DNA from: Metridium senile
Lineage: Eukaryota; Cnidaria; Anthozoa; Actiniaria; Metridiidae
Length of the DNA: 64,000 nucleotides
NCBI GenBank assembly: GCA_949775045.1
Contig: OX459110.1
Location: 1,134,501 to 1,198,500 of the forward strand
Reading direction: 5' to 3'
The notes beneath the pieces were generated by a model, which was not told the DNA's origin, ran no database searches, and saw nothing but the letters and a program-made list of their open reading frames with translations. Positions 22,346 through 32,900 of the stretch are shown here, piece by piece (position 1 is the first letter of the stretch; each line of letters opens with the position of its first letter). The position numbers were made by a program, and so were the translations under genes.

Positions 22346-23099
22346 TGTGAAGAATTCCAGTGGAGAAAGATATATATAGTGTTTGAGCTATTCAAACTTT
22401 TTTATTTCAAGCGGTGGAGTATGAAAGATCTCTTGGCAATACTCATTGTTTATTTATACCATATTTAAATATAGATTCTTCTATAGTTAGTAACCGGCGT
22501 TTTGAATGATTCGATTCGTTTAATTAAATAATTAGTTAAAAGCATTATATATCAAGTATGAATATTAATAAGACACCACAAACTGTTTATTATTTCAATT
22601 ATATGGTTTATATGGTTTACCTAAATGTCTTATAAAGGCCTTTAATTAATCAATCAATCTTTCAATCAATCAAGCAGTTTTATTAAAGTGTCGTATGTAT
22701 TTAGCTTAGTATACCCTTCGCCAGGATTGAGGATGGGACTGGGAAAGAGTGCTGAATTTTTAATTTAAATAAGAAACAAACCCCATCGTATGAAAGACCA
22801 CACTCAAAATAATTAAGTTTACTAGACTTAGAATGATTGGGCAAATACTAACTGACTTTATGGCTATAAGCAAATCCTAAAAATTCAAGAGAATGTATGG
22901 TTTTTGGGAGACGTTGTCAATAATTGATACATTATGTATCATATGATCGTCACGGAATAGTAAGGAGAGTAAGCAATTAAAGCATTTATATAGAAGCCCA
23001 AAAACAATTTCGGCACTTACTATTTCGCGACGATAGATCATACACATTTTCATAACTTATGTAACTAGTGGAATAACAGCATTTGGTATCATTCAAATC

Positions 23100-23290
23100 C
23101 TTGTTACTATCACGTAGTATCAAAATTATTTTATTGTCACCAAGCTTTCGGACTTAGCGTCCGTCTTCAGGGAATGAATAAGCTACTTTATTGACATGCG
23201 AGGATTCAATGTATGCTAAAAAAAATTCAAATGGACGCTAAGTCCGAAAGCTTGGTGACAATAAAATAATTTTATCCTAAGTGGTAGTAA
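23100..23290. mobile_element. Inverted Penelope-type ends with hammerhead-like motif
   Basis: TTGTCACCAAGCTTTCGGAC on the left and its complement on the right (about 23223-23265) face each other. Read from the left arm on the minus strand: CTGAAGA core, stem GGAC/GTCC, GAAA core. The right arm lacks the CTGAAGA box. Probably two joined ends of a Penelope-like family without coding part. Confidence 0.5.
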
Positions 23291-23589
23291 CAAAGATTTA
23301 TAACTGGACAAACACACCCACGTACAAAAGGTGTTTTAGATTTAGTATTTGGTATGTTCTTAGGGATTTTCCGATCTCGCATATAGCGGGAGTTTATCCT
23401 ACATATAAAATATACACCTTTTGGACAAAATATTAGGCTTTATATTTTCAGTTCCAGCGACATTGTTATTTGAAATAGCTATATGCAAACAAACATTTGT
23501 TCTGATAGCAACACAGTTGAATACAGAGCAACAATACCACGCAACGACCGACTTATTTACCAAGTCAACACTTTAAATTTAAGAAGGGG

Positions 23590-23822
23590 CGTAAGGGGGG
23601 TCTGGATACCGCAATACCGCACACAAAAAATGGGCAAATACCGAATACCGCATGCAACTAAATTTATCAAAATACCGATACCGCAACGAAAATTGAAAAA
23701 TAGCCGTTTTAAAAACATATTTTTTTACCGCACACCTCATATTATTTGAATACCGCAATACCGCATGTTAAAATGAAAATTACCTTAATACCGCAACAAA
23801 AATGACTCAATACCACAATACT
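23590..23822. repeat. ACCGCAATACCGCA dispersed repeat
   Basis: Irregular ATACCGCAATACCGCA units on the plus strand. The LINE fragment is inserted at its right border. Confidence 0.55.
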
Positions 23823-24482
23823 TTTTTTTATTTTTTTATTTAAATCAATATTTATACAGGGTATCAGATTTAGCATGGCTAGTTTAAACTGAGCCCTGAA
23901 TTATACATAACATGAATATATATACTAAGTTACAATACAAATATATTAAACACATTACAGAAAATATAAAATAGCAAAAGTTAACAATTATGAAGCTTAA
24001 GAGTATTCTTTGAAATGACGCTTACAAGCTGATACAAAGCTATTTAGACTGCGTAGTCGTCTAATGCCTGAGGGCAGGTTGTTGTATGTTATTGCCCCAT
24101 TGCACCTGAAACTACCTTGATACTTTGTGGTCCTCGCTTGTAGAGGACGTAATAAATCTTTGTTTCTATAGCTAGTATTGTATCTGTGAATTTCATAAGT
24201 GTGTTTAAATTCACTTAGTAGATAAACAGGCGCTAAGCCATTCAAAACCTTGAATACTAGGGTACATTTAAGATAGTCTCGACGAGATTGTAGGTTTTGC
24301 CACCCAAACATTTCCCCGCGGGTTCAACAGATCTATTAAAGATTATACATGAAGCGCGTCCATTAAGTTTTTCCAGGTAAGTTTTGGATCCTATGCCACA
24401 GCTATCCCATACACATGAGCAATAATCAAAAAGAGGTAAAATTATGGCATTGTATAAAGTTACACAGGTAGATCTCGGCAAA
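23823..24482 (-). mobile_element. 5'-truncated LINE: C-terminal end of reverse transcriptase ORF
   Basis: Read on the minus strand: [18 protein letters not shown], then [20 protein letters not shown], a frameshift near 24257-24311, then [31 protein letters not shown] and KYQGSFRCNGAITYNNLP. This is the well-known C-terminal block of non-LTR reverse transcriptases (CR1/L2/RTE-like). The 3' end is an A-rich tail (complement of TTTTTTTATTTTTTTATTT). The 5' end stops at a GGAT microsatellite. Dead copy. Confidence 0.8.
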
Positions 24483-24670
24483 ACTTGGATGGATGGATGG
24501 ATGGATGGATGGATGGATGGATGGATGGATGGATGGATGGATGGATGGATGGATGGATGGATGGACGGACGGACGGATGGATGGACGGACGGACGGACGG
24601 ACGGACGGAGGGAGGGAGGGAGGGAGGGAGGGAGGGAGGGAGGAACGAACGAACGAACGAATAAACAAAC
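24483..24670. repeat. GGAT/GGAC/GGAG/GAAC microsatellite ladder
   Basis: A series of four tetranucleotide tracts, each one base different from the next, ending in CAAA/CAAAA. It gives Met-Asp-Gly-Trp or Pro-Ser-His readings that are artefacts. Confidence 0.95.
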
Positions 24671-26290
24671 AAACAAAAACAAAACAAAACAAAAAAAATC
24701 GACGGATACGTCTATTTTGCAGGCTAGACGCACTGCAGTTGGGTAAGGCGAAAATTAAACTGCATCCGGTTACTAAAAATAACACAACTGGGAATTCACA
24801 TGGCGTGCGGGTAATAGAAGAGCTACCCCCTCTTACTTATTTTCTCAAGATTGTGTCAATCTTTATTATGTCAATCGTCTATCTTTGTAGAATGACGCAC
24901 TAAACACTCTTTAAGTGAGAGCACCTAGCGAATGTGGACTGTAATCTTAACTCATTCAATTCAACTGTACTCAAACCAAACAACGAGAAAAATTAACACA
25001 AATATTTCACAAACATTTTATTTCATTTGTTCCCAAAATTACACGAATATGTTAATTCATATGCTATCTATTTTTGTGCTCGCTGCCATGTTGAGGGAGG
25101 TTAGTGCGTGCACTTTTGTGCTTTTTTTGGGGGGGGGGGGGGGGGGGATTCACAAGAGTTTTCGACTTCGTCTCAGATTTTTTTTGAATTCTCCCCCCTT
25201 CCCCCTTCCCATCGTGATTATAACATGACGGTTATTGGTCCTATGTTATAGGCATGCATCTTAACATTAAAATTCAATAATTAATTTAAAAAATATATAA
25301 TTATTCTCGTCAAGAATATGAAAATTATTATTTGAGAAATTATGGCCGTACATGATTATTTAAGGTGCTTAACAATAATAATGATTGTTATTTTTGATAT
25401 ATGTTATACGAAGAGTTCTAGATAAAAAAACCTTAAATAATCGACAATTATTTCCGTCAAGAACATGGAAGTTAGTATTTAGATATGATAGCTGTACATG
25501 CATTAACTGGTAGTCAAGGTGCTACAATGTGAATCGTCCTAAAAACAATAGCAAGAACGATAGGGCCTCAGCAACAAAAGCCGTTTGAGTTCTGATATAT
25601 ATAACCAAAGTGTGAATTAAATTATATCTGCAGCTCTCATAGGCTTATAACCAAAAAGTGCCACATTTCCGGGGGAGGGGGGGATTCTCCCTTTGCCCAA
25701 GTGGTAGGTGTGATCGGCGTACATTCTAGCGTTAAAACTAGTATTTCCTGTGCGTACCTTTTAGGGTCCTTTTAGGGTTCTGGCTCAAAAATCAGTTACT
25801 TAATATGATTCAGTACGTGTAAGGGGCATTGTTACTCTGCTTTGTTGCTAAAAGTAAGCTTGGCTCTCAAGAACAGCCGTAGGCTTTGTCAGTTATTTTT
25901 ATCTGTGCGTACCTTTTAGGGGTCGTTTTCAAAACCTCCACCGACCACCCTTACCACTTGGACAATAAGAGTACCCCTCTGGGGCCAAATTCACATTTTT
26001 ACTCTTGGTTTCATATAGGTTCGATAAAATAACCAAAAGATGAAGTGCAAACTTCATTGACAATATGATTTATAAAATATATCAATATGAGGGTACGTTG
26101 CCTACATACGATTGGACAGGATATCCATGAAACAATTATAGTAATGAAGTATTCTTCGTTTTTGAAATGACATTTCCGAATTTTTGTTGCTTTTTTTGTA
26201 TAAAGAACGATGGTTTTGCTTTCAAGCTAATCAGATAGTTCAAAGATTTATTATTTAAGCCAGTTATAACAATCCTCATGATCCCAAAAA
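24671..26290. other. Intergenic, no gene recognised
   Basis: Contains a poly-G run (25131-25147), two related copies of GTGCGTACCTTTTAGGGT (about 25750 and 25905), and a stretch at 25240-25500 similar to the tandem array at 60.5-61.7 kb (GTCAAGAAYATGAA words). Confidence 0.5.
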
Positions 26291-26303
26291 TATACTGCTG
26301 TTT

Positions 26304-26584
26304 CTGCAAAAACGGCTGAGTAGATGCAACACAGTATATTGCGTTAACCATGCATTCAGGATAACACTTTATAGTGGGTAAACACAACTCATTATTGAGA
26401 GTAAAGTAGATGAAGACGCACCATTGAGTACAATGTACTCAATATATTGAGTTTAACCTCACTTTTACTCAATAATAAGTTGGGTTTACTCACTATAGAG
26501 TTGTATTTACTCACTATAAAGTGTCATCCTGAATGCATGATTAACGCAATATACTGTGTTGTATCTACTCAGCCGTTTTTGCAG
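26304..26584. mobile_element. Foldback MITE with about 110-bp TIRs
   Basis: Starts CTGCAAAAACGGCTGAGTAG and ends with the near-exact complement. The arms continue through GCAATATACTG and CTGAATGCAT words on both sides. About 281 bp, ends 113 bp downstream of the gene B stop. Confidence 0.8.
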
Positions 26585-26697
26585 TGTGTTTCTGCCGTCC
26601 GTAACAAAATAGTTACTCAAATATCATCGTTATCTTAAAGCTATAAATGATATTTTTGCTAAACAGAGTTACCGCAATGATTATATATAGAGATACA

Positions 26698-26924
26698 TTA
26701 AGGTTGTGCTGGTTTCTCGCATAGGAATGGATACTTCAGTTGACAGTGCTTATCCAACCATTTCTTCTCCTTCGCCATGGCAACACACTTTCTTCCAGAC
26801 GCTACTGGTTGTGGGTTGTAGTCTGGTAGCTTCTTAAACTCCACAGGAGTGCCGTCAGACCAACTAAATTGGTTAGTGTTGGCTAGATCATTAAGACCAA
26901 TCCAAACTCCTTGCTCGTGCCAAT
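26698..26924 (-). CDS. Gene B exon 7: CTLD C-terminal half
   Basis: 227 nt, acceptor TTTTCAG, stop TAA at 26700-26698. WIGLNDLANTNQFSWSDG, KCVAMAKEKKWLDKHC, PFLCEKPAQP. Only a handful of residues differ from gene A. Confidence 0.87.
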
Positions 26925-29900
26925 CTGAAAACATATATATATAATTGTCAATAATATTGACGAGAATATTGATGGTATTGATGATGACGATGATGGTGAC
27001 TATGGTGATGGCGATGGCGATGGCAATTACGACAATAATGACTCCTTGTTCTTCCTATATGTTCAAGGCCCCTTCCTTCTGATCAAAAGTTATTGTTATA
27101 AGAGTAACATTTACTGCCATGCAAATATAGGGATTTTTAAATTAAAAAAAAAGAAATGTTAAGACTTATTAGTAGCTTTATGGGGGCATTTTCAAAACCG
27201 ATCACGCCTGCTACTTGGACAATATGAAGCCCCTACCCATTTATATTTATACTTTTGGATATGCTATTACAAAGAAAAAACAAACTAGACTATTATATGA
27301 CAAGTTACAATTGGAATAATGATTAGAAATATTGCATATAAATATATGTCAAATGTGGAAAAGACTAGTGTGCAGTGGTCAAACGAGCATAGCTTTCGAG
27401 TTGACCACTGTCCATATTTATAAAAGAGGTGGTGCATGGGCTCAACAAATCACACCTCTGATAAAATTAATGTTATAAGGGCTTTGATGTTCACATGTAG
27501 CTTTGATGTACTCACACATAATTGTCTGTATTTCTTCTATGGTAAGTGCTTTATTCTTGCAGAATACCAAATGCTTCAGGTAGCCATGATATGCTAGCCT
27601 TTCATTATTTAGACTAACAGCTGACCAGGCGCCAAGAATAAATGTGTCGGTTTTTGTGATTGATATTGGATTCTCACTTGTAGCAGTTTTGTGTAGTCTA
27701 CCATGCCTTGAAATTCCAATCGTCTTTTGTGACTTCTTCCATGTAAATGACGTGTGATACCACGTGCCTTCTTTGATGCTGTGAATAAGACAATAAAGAT
27801 GCGGTTACAATTCGTATTTTAGTTTACCAATTTTCCCCCGACAAGTTTTCTTCGACAATTCTTCCCCATAAGAAAGGATTTTTTTTTCAGAGATGTTTAA
27901 GTTAATCCTTCAGAGGAATCTAGCCAGATTATTAGCGTTAGTGCGTTAAACTTCTTGAGAAGGTTACCATGCCAACCTTTTATTGACAAGTATATATTGA
28001 CATTGTCTCCCTAAAAAGTAAGAAAAATTTGATTGTGTAGTAAGAAAAACTTGAAGGCTGCACTCACCCCATTCCAACTAATACCCTTTTGTCTGTGGAT
28101 TCAGCGTAAACTTTATGGTACAGATGGAAAACCTTTGTTGCTAAATCAAGCCTGTATATGCTTTGCTGTGTGTTTGTTCTGTAAATATTCATTGCTTCAA
28201 CCCATACTTGTGTAGAATTGAGAGCCTTCATCCACAAAGCAATTGTAAAGTCGTCTTGTAGTGTGACAGCTGGTAATTGAGCATAACCCTTTTTACCATT
28301 AAAGTACAGTGCTTTCTCTCGACCATCGTCCTTGTACACTGCATCACCTGGGTTACCGAGAAGGCTATAGAAAACAAAATGAATTTATTGTTTGATAATT
28401 GAAAAATGGAAAAAGAGGAGATATATATATCCGTGAAGTGAAAAGCCTACAAGCTAGTAGTGCTGGGGACTATTGGCAACCTAAGCCTATGTAAATTTTA
28501 TTAGAACACAAGGATTTCATGGCTACATGCCCATTGCGACACTTGTCAATCTGTTATTGAGAAATGACCGTTTTGACTTATCAAATTAACAACAAAAATG
28601 GCGTTCCGAATGCACATTTAGTTTCTAAATTGATCCATGATCCTTTACGCCACTAGCTTGTTTGCTTTTCGACGGGTGACAAACTGTATCGGAAAGGGTG
28701 TATACGTCAGAACATACATACTTTATTGAGTACCATTAAGGCACACAACCCGGGGATTGGGGGAACTAATTGGTAAAAATATTTGTTGTTGTTGTTATCT
28801 TTGAGAAAATGTTCCAGATTAAATATTGTCAGAAACACATAACATATGCAAATTAGGGGTGACCAACTCAAAAGTGTGAAACTACTTTTGCCACCACACA
28901 CGTTTTTCTTTTTTACTTATACACCTATTTCAAAAATCGTTGTCGCAGCCGAAGCTACAGTCCACACTCTAAAGCCTGCAGAGGATGTCGGTTACATGGA
29001 CTTGATTTGTGATTTATTGCACGTTTTTTTTTTAAATATTTGTATTTCTATCAACCACAACAACATCTCGTTTTGCAGGGGCGGACGGAGGGGGGGGGGG
29101 TGAACTGGGTGACTTTTCACCCCCCTCTTTTGCAGTAAAGTCCCGTTTTAGCAAAGAATAGCGGGCACATTACGATCCTTGCGCTCTTGTGTCTGCCGTT
29201 ATCCGCCAAAAGGATATCAAAGTTTACCCCCCTTGTCAAATTTCTGGATCCGCCCCTGTTTTGGTCATATAACACAAACATGTACAACCAAAATATGTTA
29301 TGGATATATCGTACTATTGTATCGTAAAGTGACAACTTTTGTAATTTTTAGTATAACACATTTCCATCTTCAATTTCCCCCATAAAAGGATGTGTGAAAT
29401 GATAGTGCATTGATAGGTCAGCCATGCACATAAGCACCAAACAGTGACTCCCTCCTCAACATTTGCAACATGGATAGGGGAGTAGCAGAATTTCCGCAGT
29501 GCTAAAATAATTTTGTCACAGTCGTACCAACATACTATTTTTGTGTTGTATTTTTTAAAGTTACCAATGCGCACTCAATGTCCCCACCTGGCTGAGGACA
29601 CAACTGATACATTTTTACCTTACATCGGGATCGTCCTCGTTGAGTTTAAAATGAGAGAACACATAGTTTTGCGGGAAAGCATTGTCTGTGGAAAATAAAG
29701 AAAACTAAACTGTAATTTTAACGCTCAGGTCAATCTATTAATAACAGACTTTTGCTTTAACGTTTGAGTAAGATGTTGAACCTGTCCAAATGTATTTTTG
29801 TTTTTCTCCATATTTATTTTTAATTTTATAACATTAATTAATTTAGTATTTTAATTTACTTCTTTTCGTTTAAGTTTTACTGCTAGTATATGCAATATTT

Positions 29901-32900
29901 ACGACACACAACTCTGCTCAAATGTGAATTTTTGTGAAAGGAGGAAAACCGTATAACACGATGAGAACCCCTGGTGGATCGAGACTAAAAGCCCCAGGGG
30001 ATGTACTATACTCGGGAGATAACATGACGGGGAGGTCCGACGTATTTTTTGGGGGTGGACAATTGACATTCTTGGCATTTTTTGGGGGTCAAGAGACCTG
30101 CCACGTATTTTTTTTAGGTCTTAATGAAACCCGTATTTTTTTGGGTGTCCACATCTCCGAGTTCAATTTTTGTTTCGATCCGTGTATCCGAGAAAAGTAT
30201 TCGTTTGAAATTCTTTTCAGCAAGGCTTGAGTTCCGTAAAGAAATATACTGATAATTCAAAAAATCAGTTTGAAGTATTTTTAAAAGGACGGGGCCTACT
30301 ATTGCCACTGCGCAGGCTACTGCGCATCTACATAGTTTCCATTTTAACGCGCTATCTTACCTCAAAAGATGACAAAATACAAATAAAAAACCATCTAACG
30401 ATGGTAGACGTGACGGTAGCGGTTTTTATAAAAACAGTCCCACAATGCACTTATGATGACAAATTTCTTTACTTAGTAGGGAGGGGACCGGCAAGAAATT
30501 GTCTTATGATGATCTTCGGCGGCAAAGTTTACCACGCGATAACTTTTTAAAACGCCCGGTAACCCCAACTTTTTTATAACTGCAATTATTAAGAACATGT
30601 TAAACAATGTTTTTGATGTAAAATTTCGAAAAAGCAACTGATTTTTGAATGGAAAATAGACAAAAAATCGAATTTTCTGTACCTCGTAAAATACAAGTCG
30701 CGATGCTAAAAAAATCATATTTCACGACTAACTTTTGAAAATACGTTACAAAATGTATATTCCTATTAGAAAATTACTTGTTAAGGATATACAGGACACT
30801 ATCGGGACGTTTTTTTAAAAGGCTCTTAACGCGTTTACTTTACATTAATTTCCCTACAAAGTATACATTTCCTGAAAGCTTAAATGATAAAGATTACATA
30901 TTTAGTTGAAGTTTTAAATAAAATTTATTAGTTTTGGAGAAATCGGGCATATAGTAAGACAGTGTTGTCTTAGCGCGAGATGTTTATTTGCAGAAGTGTT
31001 AATGTGAACGGATCAAATTTTTTGACCTTATTATTGTACATAGATTGATCTATCAAATTGTGCCTGCGATTTGTCTTTTGGCGCTTCGTTATTTTTTTAT
31101 TGATTTTTTAAGTTCAACCTACATATTTTTCAGTGCATTCTTTAGTAAATGGCTAATATCTGACGTAAGAAAACGAAAAAGAACAAACGCAGGCACACTT
31201 TGAAACTTGAGATATGTTTGAGTCATCATGACGATTTTCGCGTTAATTGGTCGGAAAATCTCTGCAAATAAACCTTGTAAAGTTGTACATTTTATCAAAT
31301 TCTACTACTGAGAAATTTGTAGTTTTGTTTTAATAGGATTAAAAGATTATTTATTCGATGTTGACAAGTTTAGGCTTAGTAAGTCAATATGCGTCACGTA
31401 AGAAATGTGATCCTTGACTGATCGTAACATGACTAAGACGATCTAGAACTCTAAAAACTCTTAGAACTAGTAGAATGATGAATTATCAAAATAAATATCA
31501 AAAACTTTGTATGTTGTTGCAGTTTAGTTTGGTTTTAGCTTACTTTGTTCAGTTTGTTTTCGCTGTAACAACATGATACCATGTGGTCGTGACCTCTAAG
31601 ATAACAAATTTTGACAGCTCCTGTCAATATTCCAACGCATTCATTAGACTATCAAAAGTGCTTTTTTATTTATATCTTCTTTGCAAAAAATATTTTTGAA
31701 CTCAATTTTTTATAAGGTTGTGGATTTCAATCTGTTGTTTGATTTAGTTTGTTTTTGAAAAAACGTGTACTTTGAGGTGAATTGTGTCCTGTATATCCTT
31801 AATTGTTTACCGCTATCAAAGAGATGTTTCAATGAAAATCCTTTGAAAAAACAAATTATTTGTCGATGCCGGTAAAATCGTAACGTCAGCCATATTTAAG
31901 ACTCATTATTTCTCTTAACTGCCCGGTGACCCCACCTTTTTTAGACAGATTTGGAGAAACCTCTGAAGGGTTAAAACAACTCACATAGTTATTTGAAGAA
32001 TACATTACTTTTTAATTAGTAGGCCCCGTCCTTAAGCCTTGTATTTTTTTGGGTCCGAATTTTAATTGCATGCTATGTATTTTTTTAGGTGTGAAATTTC
32101 AGAGCAACATATGACTACATACGAGTACATACGAATTCAACGCAACTTGCCATTTTGACGCGAGACAAGTTGGTACGCGGGTAGAAAACGAGCAACATCG
32201 CTTTCCAACTTGTTTATCAGCAATGTTGCGAGACAAGTTGGACGATTTTGCTGCTCGTATTACCGTACCTTAAATAATCCCAAATTTTTCCGAAGAAGAA
32301 TTCGGGTTTTAGCTGGGTTTGAACCCGTGACCTCTCGCTTAGCTTTCCATGCGAGTGCTACAACCGCTCGGCCACTGAGACCAACGGTGAGCAGGTCGGG
32401 TAAAAAAAAAACATGTTATAAACATGTTATATATGTATCCTGTTGTCAACATAATCGCTATCACCATTATTATCACAACCATGACCATAATCATAATCGC
32501 TATGACCATCATCACAACCATGACCATAATCATAATCGCTATGACTATCATCACAACCATGACCATAATCATAATCGATATGACTATCATCACAACCATG
32601 ACCATAATCATAATCGCTATGACCATCATCACAACCATGACTGACCATAATCATAATCGCTATGACCATCATCACAACCATGACCATAATCATAATCGCT
32701 ATGACTATCATCACAACCATGACCATAATCATAATCGCTATCACCATCATCACAACCATGACTGACCATAATCATAATCGCTATGACCATCATCACAACC
32801 ATGACCATAATCATAATCGCTATGACCATCATCACAACCATGACCATAATCATAATCGCTATGACTATCATCACAACCATGACCATAATCATAATCGCTA

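Noticed and set aside
24257..24785. Pro-Ser-Ile-His and Met-Asp-Gly-Trp repeat proteins
   Set aside because: Microsatellite reading. Only the part after it (LINE RT) has family character.
32305..32382. Functional tRNA gene
   Set aside because: A- and B-boxes are good but the anticodon loop is 12 nt and no acceptor stem pairs, so a SINE head is likelier.
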